From Prevotella denticola (lineage in GTDB: Bacteria; Bacteroidota; Bacteroidia; Bacteroidales; Bacteroidaceae): a DNA stretch of 64,000 nucleotides. Both the position numbers and the translations under genes were made by a program. Under the pieces are notes generated by a model that saw nothing but the letters and a program-made list of their open reading frames with translations, was not told the origin of the DNA and ran no database searches. Where the stretch lies: contig NZ_UGTM01000001.1 of the NCBI RefSeq assembly GCF_900454835.1, forward strand, positions 744,501-808,500, in the 5' to 3' direction. Positions 35,528 through 44,211 of the stretch are shown here, in pieces (position 1 is the stretch's first letter; each line of letters opens with the position of its first letter).

Positions 35528-36880
35528 TTACAGCTTCGGCATGTTCGGCATACCAGGCATCCCTTTCATGCGGCTCATCATGCCTGACATCTTCGAACCG
35601 GTGACCATCTTCATCATTTTCCGGGTCTGGTCAAACTGCTTGATCAGGCGGTTCACCTCCTGAAGATTCGTGCCGGATCCTTTGGCAATACGCTGCCGGC
35701 GGGAATTGTTCAGCACTTCCGGATTCGTGCGTTCCTTCGGGGTCATACTCTGGATGATGGCCTCAATCCCCTTGAAGGCATTGTCGTCGATGTCCACGTC
35801 GCGGATTGCCTTGCCCACACCGGGAATCATCGAAGCGAGGTCTTTCAGATTACCCATTTTCTTGATCTGCTGAATCTGGTTGTAGAAGTCGTTGAAGTCA
35901 AACTGGTTCTTCTGGATCTTCTTCTGCAGACGCTTCGCTTCTTCCTCGTCAAACTGCTCCTGCGCACGTTCGACAAGTGAGACTACGTCGCCCATGCCCA
36001 GAATGCGGTCGGCCATACGTCCTGGATGGAACACATCTACTGCCTCCATCTTCTCACCTGTACCGATGAACTTGATAGGCTTGGTCACAACGGTACGGAT
36101 TGAAAGGGCAGCTCCGCCGCGCGTGTCACCGTCGAGCTTTGTGAGGACAACGCCATTGAAGTCCAGACGGTCATTGAACTCCTTGGCCGTATTCACTGCG
36201 TCCTGACCCGTCATAGAGTCAACGACAAACAGTGTTTCATCGGGGGTTACATGCTTCTTGAGACTTTCAATCTCATTCATCATGTCCTCATCTACCGCCA
36301 GACGGCCGGCGGTATCGATGATTACCACGTCATTGCCCTTGGCCTTGGCCTCGGCGATAGCATGGTCGGCAATCTCGTTCACTGTTTTATTGTCAGGCTC
36401 GCTGTAGACGGGCACTCCCACCTGCTCGCCCACCACTTTCAGCTGCTCGATGGCAGCGGGACGATAGACATCACAGGCCACCAGCAGAGGGTGCTTGTGT
36501 TCTTTCGTCTTCAGCATATTGGCCAGCTTACCAGAGAATGTCGTTTTGCCGGACCCCTGCAGACCACTCATCAGAATGATGGCCGGGCGGTTGACCAGGT
36601 TCAGTCCTACGGCTTCACCACCCATCAGCTCTGCCAGCTCGTCATGCACGATCTTGACCATGAGCTGCCCTGGCTTGACGGCGGTCAACACATTCATACC
36701 CAGTGCCTTTTTCTTTACCGTATCCGTAAACGACTTGGCTACTTTATAGTTGACATCGGCATCGAGCAGCGCTCTGCGCACGTCCTTGAGGGTTTCTGCT
36801 ACATTTATCTCTGTTATCTTTCCCTCTCCTTTAAGAATCTTAAAAGAGCGTTCAAGACGATCACTTAAATTTTCAAACAT
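35528..36880 (-). CDS. ffh: signal recognition particle protein Ffh
   Basis: SRP54 GTPase of 450 residues that targets membrane and secreted proteins with the 4.5S RNA. N domain (1-85), G domain with P-loop GLQGSGKTTFSGKLA, DTAGRLAVDED and TKLDGDTRGGAAL, and a Met-rich M domain ending MMKMVTGSKMSGMMSRMKGMPGM. First gene of a seven-gene leftward operon. Confidence 0.98.
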   Translation of the reverse strand: MFENLSDRLERSFKILKGEGKITEINVAETLKDVRRALLDADVNYKVAKSFTDTVKKKALGMNVLTAVKPGQLMVKIVHDELAELMGGEAVGLNLVNRPAIILMSGLQGSGKTTFSGKLANMLKTKEHKHPLLVACDVYRPAAIEQLKVVGEQVGVPVYSEPDNKTVNEIADHAIAEAKAKGNDVVIIDTAGRLAVDEDMMNEIESLKKHVTPDETLFVVDSMTGQDAVNTAKEFNDRLDFNGVVLTKLDGDTRGGAALSIRTVVTKPIKFIGTGEKMEAVDVFHPGRMADRILGMGDVVSLVERAQEQFDEEEAKRLQKKIQKNQFDFNDFYNQIQQIKKMGNLKDLASMIPGVGKAIRDVDIDDNAFKGIEAIIQSMTPKERTNPEVLNNSRRQRIAKGSGTNLQEVNRLIKQFDQTRKMMKMVTGSKMSGMMSRMKGMPGMPNMPKL

Positions 36881-36916
36881 TGCCTTTTAAAGTAAACTCG
36901 TTTTATTTCCAACATA

Positions 36917-36948
36917 CAAAGATAGTAAAAAGGAAAATAAAAAAACAA
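36917..36948 (-). promoter_or_regulatory. promoter of the ffh operon
   Basis: On the minus strand TTG (36946-36948), 21 bases, then TATCTTTG (36917-36924). The -7 box lies 36 bases before the ffh ATG. Confidence 0.75.
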
Positions 36949-37200
36949 GTCTCATCCTCTTATTTTAAAATATTTTAAAACACACGGCTTGTATTCATGC
37001 GCACATAAATAATGTTTGTGCAAGAAAAGCAAGGCGCGAGATGTGTTTCTGTCCGCATTATTCGTATCACTTGCATGAATCTGCGGACAGAGGAGGTCCT
37101 GAAATCCTATAGGTGCCGCACGGTCTGATTTCTGCCTGTTGGCAGTCTATGTCACATGGACTATGCTCGCCTACCGTACACATAAACTCATGCAGCCTGC

Positions 37201-37290
37201 CCTTGGGAATGATGTTCCCGAGGCCTGGGAACACGCTTCCCGACGGCCGGGACTCCGGTTCCCAACCGGTTGGGAACCGGAAGCCCAGCG
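37201..37290. repeat. 22-base-period palindromic array (GGGAAC/GTTCCC type), clearest copy
   Basis: Units TTGGGAATGATGTTCCC (37203), CTGGGAACACGCTTCCC (37225), CCGGGACTCCGGTTCCC (37248) and TTGGGAACCGGAAGCCC (37270) are spaced 22-23 bases. Each is an imperfect palindrome with a variable centre. It lies between the DUF421 gene and the ffh promoter, about 580 bases that hold no gene. Confidence 0.88.
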
Positions 37291-37324
37291 GGGCCGTATC
37301 AGAAGTTCATATGGTAGCTAAACT

Positions 37325-37395
37325 GTAGGGACATACACCCTCTTCTATCTGCAAAACAGACTATTTATTGGACAGACGAGGGCATCTGTCCCTAC
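37325..37395. other. long stem-loop downstream of the DUF421 gene
   Basis: GTAGGGACA (37325-37333) pairs with TGTCCCTAC (37387-37395) and CCCTC with GAGGG inside it, enclosing about 40 bases. It could be a processed RNA end or part of a repeat; no U-tail is seen. Confidence 0.5.
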
Positions 37396-37464
37396 TTGGG
37401 TATATGACACATTTTCTTTCGGATGTTTCAGTCTTACTGTCTATCCCGGCTTCCGGGATGAAAG

Positions 37465-38175
37465 CTACACCTGTGCATTGTTAGGGTCGATTTCATCAGC
37501 ATCGACTTCATCTTTCCCGCGCTTTACGTGTCCTTCAAACGTAACGAAGTAAAAGCCTTTCCGGGGAGTCCATTCCATGCAGAAGAGTTCTGACGGGCCC
37601 TTGAATCCGTTGTGTTTGATGGCACGTATCACCCATGACTGCGACCGTTCGCACTGGGCGAGGCTGCTCTCTACGATTTCTCCGTTATTGACCAGCAGGA
37701 CAGAATAGGAGGTTTCTCCTGGTGAAAGCACGGTGACAGCACCGTTGGCCTCGAACAGCACATCCTCTACATCGAACATGGAGAAGATGCCCTTCTGCCT
37801 TAACATCAAGCGGAACTGTTCCATTTCAAGACTGTTGCGTTTGAAATTCTTGAAATTAATGATACCGTTCTTGACCAGGAACACACCCTCTCCTTTTATA
37901 AGGTGGCGCAATAGCGATGAACGCATGGCAAAACGGACAAGCATATTGAAACCGGTCCAGACGGCCAAGGCAAAGATCAGATGCCATATCGTCATATCCG
38001 GATTATAAAGCACACCACCGACCAGTGCGCCGATTACGAATGCGCTCACTGTGTCGAGCGGTGTCAGCTGTCCCATCTGTGCCTTTCCCGTTATACGCAG
38101 GAAAGCCAGAATTCCAATCATACCCGTAATAAGCTTTACGGCAATAGCCACATAGGGCTGTAATAAATCAATCAT
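37465..38175 (-). CDS. DUF421 (YetF-family) membrane protein
   Basis: A 236-residue protein with three transmembrane helices in the first 85 residues and a soluble DUF421 domain containing the family block NFKRNSLEMEQFRLMLRQKGIFSMFDVEDVLFEANG (key residues R, L, Q, G, D). The role of the family is not settled. It has its own consensus promoter. Confidence 0.85.
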   Translation of the reverse strand: MIDLLQPYVAIAVKLITGMIGILAFLRITGKAQMGQLTPLDTVSAFVIGALVGGVLYNPDMTIWHLIFALAVWTGFNMLVRFAMRSSLLRHLIKGEGVFLVKNGIINFKNFKRNSLEMEQFRLMLRQKGIFSMFDVEDVLFEANGAVTVLSPGETSYSVLLVNNGEIVESSLAQCERSQSWVIRAIKHNGFKGPSELFCMEWTPRKGFYFVTFEGHVKRGKDEVDADEIDPNNAQV

Positions 38176-38218
38176 GCTTTTTTTTATTTTAAAATCAGCT
38201 ATCTGTTACTTTATGCTG

Positions 38219-38249
38219 CAAAATTAGTGTTCCCCCTTAATATGTGCAA
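38219..38249 (-). promoter_or_regulatory. promoter of the DUF421 gene
   Basis: On the minus strand TTG (38247-38249), 20 bases, then TAATTTTG (38219-38226), 43 bases before the ATG. Confidence 0.72.
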
Positions 38250-38397
38250 GGAAACAGGTGAAAATCCGTTTGGTAAAACCGACCGTAGAAACAATTCCAT
38301 TAAACAATTCAATTCGCGCATTCTGCAAAAAAGAAGCAAACTTCTTTGCCAGTTGGGAAATAATAAATAACTTCGCATCCGAAAAAACAAGAAGCAA

Positions 38398-39261
38398 ATG
38401 GAATACTATATCAGCATTGATAATGAGAAACAAGGTCCCTACAGTCTCCAGGAGCTGGAAGAACGCGGCATTCAGGCAACGACTCTGGTAATGCCGGCTG
38501 GCGGCACACGGTGGATTCCTGCCTGGCAGATAGAGGAACTGCGCAGGATCCTGGAGGGTAATGCCTCTACAGAGAATCAGACGGGGACGGAAGGGATTCC
38601 GTTTGTAGAGGCAACCCCCATGGCACAGTCTGCTCCATCGGCAACCGAAGTACCGCCGCAGCCGCTGCAAAAGAGAGGTCATACGGGATGTCTGCCGGGC
38701 ATCCTGATTACGCTTGTCGTCGTCGCTGCGGTACTGATACTTACCTGTCCGAAGCCCGAACAGCACAAGGAGGTTCTTTCGAGCGTCATTACCGCCACGG
38801 TGAACGATGCTGCCAACGACAGTACCAACACTACCGGCAATGAACTCATTGACAATGCATTCCGAAGCATCAGCAATGCGTTCGCCGGGAAGGTCGTCGA
38901 AGCCGCTGTTGACAATCTCGTGACGGTGGACAACTATGTGGTCTGTTCTCTCGGAAAGGTGAACTACAACGGAAAGGACTACGTCGTTTCCTTGGGACTT
39001 TTAGGACATATCTTTACGGTTGACGAAGACGACCTTCAGAAGGCGGCAGAGCAGTATTACAAGAAGTCGGAGATAAACGTGAAGGAACAGATCAGGCAGA
39101 AAGCACAGAAAATGTTACGGGAGAATGTCGTCGATCCTGCTACGACAGCCATAGAAGGTGTGCTGGGCGGAGCATTGGACGGACTGCTGGACGGTATCGG
39201 ATTGGGCACAAAACACTCGCATTCAGAGGCTGACAGGAAACAACCCGAAGATTCTCTTTAA
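38398..39261 (+). CDS. GYF_2-domain membrane protein
   Basis: A 287-residue protein starting with a GYF_2 domain (YYISIDNEKQGPYSLQELEERG ... TRWIPAWQIEEL), followed by a Pro-rich linker, one transmembrane helix (GILITLVVVAAVLIL, near residue 105) and a C-terminal domain with a DUF4339-like neighbour pattern that I do not recognise. GYF_2 domains bind partner peptides; the partner is unknown. Starts at ATG 38398. Confidence 0.82.
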   Translation: MEYYISIDNEKQGPYSLQELEERGIQATTLVMPAGGTRWIPAWQIEELRRILEGNASTENQTGTEGIPFVEATPMAQSAPSATEVPPQPLQKRGHTGCLPGILITLVVVAAVLILTCPKPEQHKEVLSSVITATVNDAANDSTNTTGNELIDNAFRSISNAFAGKVVEAAVDNLVTVDNYVVCSLGKVNYNGKDYVVSLGLLGHIFTVDEDDLQKAAEQYYKKSEINVKEQIRQKAQKMLRENVVDPATTAIEGVLGGALDGLLDGIGLGTKHSHSEADRKQPEDSL

Positions 39262-39514
39262 GGGATTTCCTGCCTGTTAGGATGGAGGCAGAATGATGTC
39301 AGGACACATGGTCCCGTGTATCCGAGCTGAAGCCGGGAACACGTGGATATGTTCAAGGCTGGTTTTGGGAACCACCTTTGGAAGGATTTTTTCCTTTTAT
39401 CCGGCATATTCTGCCCATCGGAAATGGAAAAACATTATAATAAGTTGATTTTCTGTCCCTGCCTTTAAAAAAGGTCTTCATATATATGAAATCAGAAAAT
39501 ATGTGGACTATTGC

Positions 39515-39545
39515 TTGTGTGATAAAGAAATAATATGTATTTTTG
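39515..39545 (+). promoter_or_regulatory. promoter of the small coiled-coil protein gene
   Basis: TTG (39515-39517), 20 bases, then TATTTTTG (39538-39545), 28 bases before the ATG at 39573. Confidence 0.72.
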
Positions 39546-39572
39546 CAGTGTGAATTTAAAATGTTTTTTAAT

Positions 39573-39989
39573 ATGAAGAAATTACTGTTGATCGGGATAA
39601 TGTCTTTGTCGGCCATTACCGGCTTTTCCCAGAACGCTGCTACAGTCGACAATTTAAGGGAACAGCAGAAAGTACTTAACCTGACTGCAAAATTGAACAA
39701 GCTCCAGCTCGATTACGAAAAGGAGAAAGCGAATTACAATGCTCTCAGCGGAAAGGCTGCCAGCGTCAATGCCGACGCAAATGTTGCTACGACTGATTTC
39801 ACGGCATCCGATCCTGCAAGCACTGTAAAGCAGGCAAAGAATACGGTAAAGAAACTCAAGGAGACGAAAAGCGTCAACAAGAAGTTGGCCAAGAGCCAGA
39901 AGAATATGAGCAAGATGGAAAAGAAGATGGCCAAGCTTCAGGCGCAGATTGACGAATTGAACAAAAAGGTTCAGATTATTGACAAATAA
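39573..39989 (+). CDS. small secreted coiled-coil protein, unknown function
   Basis: A 138-residue protein with a signal peptide (MKKLLLIGIMSLSAITGFSQ) and two Lys/Glu/Leu-rich helical stretches, residues about 30-55 and 85-138, likely coiled coils. It ends LNKKVQIIDK. No enzymatic motif. The family is common in Bacteroidales as a hypothetical periplasmic protein; role unknown. An upstream in-frame TTG is rejected because the ATG opens a signal peptide. Confidence 0.75.
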   Translation: MKKLLLIGIMSLSAITGFSQNAATVDNLREQQKVLNLTAKLNKLQLDYEKEKANYNALSGKAASVNADANVATTDFTASDPASTVKQAKNTVKKLKETKSVNKKLAKSQKNMSKMEKKMAKLQAQIDELNKKVQIIDK

Positions 39990-40054
39990 CATCTTGTGGA
40001 TAATCCCATTCATGTGGGGGACAGGCAACTGTGTCTGTCCTCTTTCGTTTTTTC

Positions 40055-40084
40055 GGACAGACGAAACGTCTGTCTTTATTTTTG
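40055..40084 (+). terminator. terminator overlapping a -7 box
   Basis: GACAGACG (40056-40063) pairs with CGTCTGTC (40067-40074), followed by TTTATTTTTG. The tail also contains TATTTTTG (40077-40084), a -7 box for the next gene, 29 bases before its ATG, so one gene may end where the next begins. Confidence 0.72.
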
Positions 40085-40112
40085 TTTCGGACAGGCTTCA
40101 TCATTTCAAACA

Positions 40113-40898
40113 ATGAAAAAGAAAACCCTCTTATTTCTGTTATCGGTATTATTCTCTTACCTCCCAGCCTATTCACAGATGCTCTTTTCGGAGAACATGA
40201 CAATGGATATTGACAGTGCGAAGACCATACAGGGGTCGTTGCAGCCGGTGCTGGATTTCAAGACTGAGAAGGAGAATGTACTCACACTCAAGAATACAGC
40301 CAATCTCAATCTACTGATCAGACACAAGCGTGTTGTCAATCTGATCAACAAACTTGAGTTTTCAACCTATGGTAAGAAAGTGACGGTAAGCGGAGGTTAC
40401 GTACATGTAGAATACCGCTATCTGCTAAGTCGTGCCTTTGAGATTTATCCTTATGCAGAGTCGCAATGGGCTGAGAGCCGCGGTATGGAATATAAGATAT
40501 CCACGGGCTTGCAGTCACGTTACCGTCTGGTCAACAAGGAGAAGTTCCTGATGTTCGCAGCAGTAGGGATGTTCTATGAGTTTGAGAAGTGGGATGATCC
40601 TACTCCTAATGCAGCTCAACCGCATGCTTACAGCCGTAGTGTCAAGAGTCATCTGTCCGTCAGCTGCAAGCACCATCTGGGTGACCATTGGGAACTGACA
40701 ACCACAGCGATTCATCAGGCAAAACCTGACGGCTACTTCAAGGCGGCGCGTTTCGGCGGTGCTATCGACCTGAAATATAACATCACGCCGAAGATCGGCA
40801 TTAATGGTGCCTACCGTCTCATATATGACACTGCCCCTATCGTCCCTATAAGGAAGACTTACACTACGGTAGAGGCCGGGCTCAACATCGCATTTTAG
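40113..40898 (+). CDS. DUF481-like outer-membrane beta-barrel protein
   Basis: A 261-residue protein with a signal peptide (MKKKTLLFLLSVLFSYLPAYSQ) and alternating strand pattern, ending GLNIAF with a terminal Phe, as expected for an outer-membrane barrel. The arrangement resembles DUF481 (YdiY-like) proteins. Function unknown. The 39-codon upstream extension crosses the terminator and is rejected. Confidence 0.75.
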   Translation: MKKKTLLFLLSVLFSYLPAYSQMLFSENMTMDIDSAKTIQGSLQPVLDFKTEKENVLTLKNTANLNLLIRHKRVVNLINKLEFSTYGKKVTVSGGYVHVEYRYLLSRAFEIYPYAESQWAESRGMEYKISTGLQSRYRLVNKEKFLMFAAVGMFYEFEKWDDPTPNAAQPHAYSRSVKSHLSVSCKHHLGDHWELTTTAIHQAKPDGYFKAARFGGAIDLKYNITPKIGINGAYRLIYDTAPIVPIRKTYTTVEAGLNIAF

Positions 40899-41017
40899 CG
40901 GCTTCACCGATACATGTTCCGGATGTACCGGCCTGTATCAGGCGGCGGTGTACTTCATACGGAAAGGGGCGGTATTGCTGTCGGTTTCTTGTGGAGTACA
41001 GATTCCTGAGAATGAAT

Positions 41018-41054
41018 TATCCCCGCGAAGATAAAATTATCGTCGCGGGGATAA
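41018..41054. terminator. strong hairpin after the DUF481-like gene
   Basis: TTATCCCCGCGA (41018-41029) pairs with TCG-CGCGGGGATAA (41039-41053). No U-tail is present on either strand, so it is a likely 3'-end structure rather than a textbook terminator. Confidence 0.6.
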
Positions 41055-41163
41055 TGCGATTCTGCCGGCAAGGCTTATACGGACTTGTCGAGCGGATTAC
41101 AGGGCTGTGAAAAGCAGGCGGTTATTTTCGTAGCTTTTTAGCAGTTAGTTCAAATAAAAGCAG

Positions 41164-41171
41164 TATCTTTG
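41164..41171 (+). promoter_or_regulatory. -7 box of the Rep-like gene
   Basis: TATCTTTG, 25 bases before the ATG at 41196. No clear -33 box. Confidence 0.5.
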
Positions 41172-41195
41172 TAGCTTGAAGCTATCATAGGATAC

Positions 41196-42371
41196 ATGAT
41201 GAAGGCAAAGAAGACAGACATGGCAACTGAAAAGACAACCACACGGAAGGTCACCCCCCGGAAGCGTGGAGCGAAAGCACAGAAAGCTCCACTGAAAAGC
41301 CGTACCATATCGAACGACCTTATCCCCATAGAAGAGGAAACATGGCTTCTGCAGCCCATCGCAGTGACGATGATGCGCCATGACTATTCCCTCATTCAGG
41401 TGAGGATTCTGGTGTCTATTGTCGAGAGCCTGCAATCGATTCTGCATGGTATTCTGAACAACAAGCGTGGTTTTCAGCTGGATCTGTTTCAGACGGATGA
41501 ACTGGATGAAGACGGGCGTATGCCGATCAAACTCCCTTTCAAGGAGCTGGGGGTTGATCCGAACCACTATCCACAGCTGCGGAATTCGTTGAAGATGCTT
41601 GCTTCCATTCCTGTAGAGATACCTTACAAGACAGCTGAAGGAAGAAAGTACACAAAGGCAACCAACCTCTGCGATGTTTATATTCCGGAGGACAGATCCT
41701 ATAATAAATATGCAATCCTGAAACTCGACCATACTGTTGCCGAGCGTCTCGTCTCATTGGACTTTGGTTATCACCGGTTGGGGAAACAGATTGTCTTTGC
41801 CTGCAAGAACCGTTACACACAGCGAATTTATATGTTCATTGAATCCTGGGTAGACAAGGGACGGACCGTCATCAAGACCTTGGAATTCAGAAAGATGCTG
41901 CGACTGGAGAACAATTATAAGAAGTTTTCCGACTTCTGCCGCCGTGTCCTTGATCCTGCCATGCAGGAATTGAAGGAGCTTGCCGAGAAAGGGTTCTGTG
42001 ATTGTTATTTTGAGTATGAGAAGAAATATGACCGTGGTCAGCGCGGCGGTGAGCCGGACGAACTTGTCTTTGTCATTCATCGGACAAAGGACAAGATGAA
42101 CTTGCAGTTGCAGGAAATGACCCAGAACCAGCGGCGACAGTTCCAACAGTATCTTGTACAGTATTTCGACTTTACACCAGCGAATGCCAAGACAATGTCT
42201 GACCGCATTACCGCCGAGACCTATCAGGAGGCTGTACAGAAGCTGATGAGCCTTCGTGACAGATTCACAAAGACTTTCGTAAAAGACAAGGCTGCCTACA
42301 CTTTCAAGAGCCTTGACGAAATGCTGAAGTCGAAGGAAATTCCCAATACGATAGTAGAAGAGGTGGAATAA
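41196..42371 (+). CDS. Rep_3 (RepB)-family replication initiator-like protein
   Basis: A 391-residue protein. After a basic, disordered N-terminus (residues 1-35) it has two winged-helix-like parts typical of plasmid Rep_3 initiators: LPFKELGVDPNHYPQLRNSLKMLASIPVEI and ESWVDKGRTVIKTLEFRKMLRLEN-YKKFSDFCRRVLDPAMQELKEL (read by key residues), where the second is the usual DNA-contact domain. It is flanked by ordinary chromosomal genes with no plasmid partition or mobilisation genes. Chromosomal copies occur in Bacteroidales; their role is unclear. Start codon ATG 41196 or 41199. Confidence 0.8.
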   Translation: MMKAKKTDMATEKTTTRKVTPRKRGAKAQKAPLKSRTISNDLIPIEEETWLLQPIAVTMMRHDYSLIQVRILVSIVESLQSILHGILNNKRGFQLDLFQTDELDEDGRMPIKLPFKELGVDPNHYPQLRNSLKMLASIPVEIPYKTAEGRKYTKATNLCDVYIPEDRSYNKYAILKLDHTVAERLVSLDFGYHRLGKQIVFACKNRYTQRIYMFIESWVDKGRTVIKTLEFRKMLRLENNYKKFSDFCRRVLDPAMQELKELAEKGFCDCYFEYEKKYDRGQRGGEPDELVFVIHRTKDKMNLQLQEMTQNQRRQFQQYLVQYFDFTPANAKTMSDRITAETYQEAVQKLMSLRDRFTKTFVKDKAAYTFKSLDEMLKSKEIPNTIVEEVE

Positions 42372-42396
42372 AAAATAGGAAGTCCCCCTTGCAGAA

Positions 42397-42441
42397 TAGG
42401 AATATTCCTACTTCATATTTGAAACCAAAAGACTATTTTTG
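42397..42441 (+). promoter_or_regulatory. palindromic site and -7 box upstream of the lipoprotein gene
   Basis: A perfect 14-base palindrome TAGGAATATTCCTA (42397-42410) lies 23 bases before TATTTTTG (42434-42441). Its position near -33 suggests an operator; the regulator is unknown. Confidence 0.35.
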
Positions 42442-42485
42442 TTTCAGATAAAGGACTAAAGTAGTCATTCTAAAGGGTTACAGAT

Positions 42486-43433
42486 ATGAAAAAGATGTAT
42501 TTATACACATTGGCACTGATTTTTACAGGTCTCACACTGACTTCCTGTGGTTCGTTTCTCTCGATAGGTGGAGGCGTCGGAGGTCCTGTTGCTTCGACAG
42601 CTACGGTCTACGATGACGGTTATAACGTGGGATACAACAGTACTTATGGCAGAATATCTTACGATGATGCACGCCGTGAAGCCCTGTTCCTTTCAGACAA
42701 GATGGCCTACGAGCTCGGATTAACCGACGCACAGTACGAGGCCGTCTATGAGATAAACCTTGATTATCTGCTGAATATGCAAGGGGAGAACTCTCTTTAT
42801 GGAAACTACTGGGCACGGCGTAACAGCGACCTGTTCTATGTTCTGGATGCCAGACAATATAATTATTATATAGTTGAAGATTATTTCTACCGTCCGGTTT
42901 ACTGGTATAATGACAGTTACGCTTACAGGGTATATAATCGTTATGCGGACCGTAATCATTTCTATCGCTCTCGTCCGGCAGATTATTTAACCTATCGCGG
43001 AGGCCGGAACAGGTATGCCGGCAGTTATTATGAGGGACGCTTTGGTTATCGTCAGCCCCGTCCGGGTATGACGATGGACCGCACAAGGAACAGGCAGGAA
43101 GTTTACCGGAATGGCGGTTCATGGAATGCTCAACAGCAAGACAATCGGCACTACAGTTTCGGCAATGCAAGCAGGGACAATGCAAATACGACACCGGACA
43201 GGTCGTACAATCAGAGTTTTGGCGGTTCACGGCAACAGACGGATCGTCCGGTCTACCAGTCCCGCCAAAGTTCAACATCAGTTTCGCAGCAGACCGGCAG
43301 CAACGGCAGGGCTTCATTCGGGAATGCTTCCCGGCCGTCCATGCCGACCTCGACGGCGAACAGTCAGACACAGTCAATCCCGACACGTTCAAACGTACCG
43401 AGCAACAACGGTAGCTTCGGCGGGCACAGATAA
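42486..43433 (+). CDS. Tyr/Arg/Asn-rich lipoprotein, unknown function
   Basis: A 315-residue lipoprotein (lipobox LTLTSC, Cys near residue 21). Residues 30-130 are rich in Tyr and Asp; from 150 on it becomes a low-complexity Gly/Arg/Ser/Gln region with repeats SFGNASR (twice) and SFGG (twice), ending GSFGGHR. Probably surface or periplasmic and largely disordered. No enzyme motif; the family is known only as hypothetical to me. Confidence 0.75.
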   Translation: MKKMYLYTLALIFTGLTLTSCGSFLSIGGGVGGPVASTATVYDDGYNVGYNSTYGRISYDDARREALFLSDKMAYELGLTDAQYEAVYEINLDYLLNMQGENSLYGNYWARRNSDLFYVLDARQYNYYIVEDYFYRPVYWYNDSYAYRVYNRYADRNHFYRSRPADYLTYRGGRNRYAGSYYEGRFGYRQPRPGMTMDRTRNRQEVYRNGGSWNAQQQDNRHYSFGNASRDNANTTPDRSYNQSFGGSRQQTDRPVYQSRQSSTSVSQQTGSNGRASFGNASRPSMPTSTANSQTQSIPTRSNVPSNNGSFGGHR

Positions 43434-43490
43434 GAATAATAAAGGTGCAGAGACGTAGAATAAAGGCACAATAAGCAACATAGAAGATAT

Positions 43491-44192
43491 ATGAGGACAA
43501 CGGATATAAACCGCTCAAGAGTGGCCTCGGCAATGGTCAGGGGCTACTTTCATGCATTCTTCTCCGGCCAGGGCGAAGTTCTGTACCCAGGAAAGAAAAG
43601 GCTGGAAGCCAAGGAATACAAGCGGATAGTTGTGGATAACTTTGAGAATTTCTCTAGCCACTTTGTTACAGTTCTTTTCCCGGTCCTTGTCCGTCTGAAC
43701 TATTCTGATGTAGAAGCTGTGACCGAGGATATGAAGCGGCATCACTTTTCTGGTTCGACTCCCTCAAAAATTCTGCTACGTTATGCCTGTGGAAACAAAA
43801 AGCTCTATGAACTGGTGACCACCGAATATCAGAAGCATATGTGCGCCCTGCTTGAAGGTCATCTGATGTCTGCCGATGCCTATTTTTCAGATTGTCCACC
43901 ACTGACTGGCGATGACAGTGTTTCTGTCTCTCTGGCCATCCGGTCTCTTGTCCGTGTTCAGATGCAAGCTTATGCTTCAGGGATAACTCTGGCAAAAACG
44001 GAGGCGGCCGGACTGCGTCAGGCAACAGTCTATCGTCTGATGTTGTCGGGAATGATGTCACTGCTTCATGAAACGCCGGTCAATCTTGAAGAAGAGAACT
44101 TGGAGATGATGTTCAGAAAGGTTGCATTGAACTCTGAAAACTTTGAAACCTTGATGAATGAGATGAATCAGGCATACGAAGACCTTGTTTAG
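43491..44192 (+). CDS. conserved hypothetical helical protein
   Basis: A 233-residue soluble protein, predicted mostly alpha-helical, beginning MRTTDINRSRVASAMVRGYF. No signal peptide, no transmembrane segment, no motif I recognise. It follows the lipoprotein by 57 bases in the same direction and stops 20 bases before copy B of the 0.5-kb element. Codon use looks like that of its neighbours, so it is likely a real gene. Confidence 0.65.
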   Translation: MRTTDINRSRVASAMVRGYFHAFFSGQGEVLYPGKKRLEAKEYKRIVVDNFENFSSHFVTVLFPVLVRLNYSDVEAVTEDMKRHHFSGSTPSKILLRYACGNKKLYELVTTEYQKHMCALLEGHLMSADAYFSDCPPLTGDDSVSVSLAIRSLVRVQMQAYASGITLAKTEAAGLRQATVYRLMLSGMMSLLHETPVNLEEENLEMMFRKVALNSENFETLMNEMNQAYEDLV

Positions 44193-44211
44193 GCAAAGTC
44201 CCCGAACCTGT

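Noticed and set aside
37201..37290. CRISPR array
   Set aside because: Units are imperfect palindromes with no constant repeat and no unique spacers, and no cas genes are nearby.
37113..37328. 71-residue plus-strand ORF
   Set aside because: Translated from the 22-base-period array; no homology pattern.
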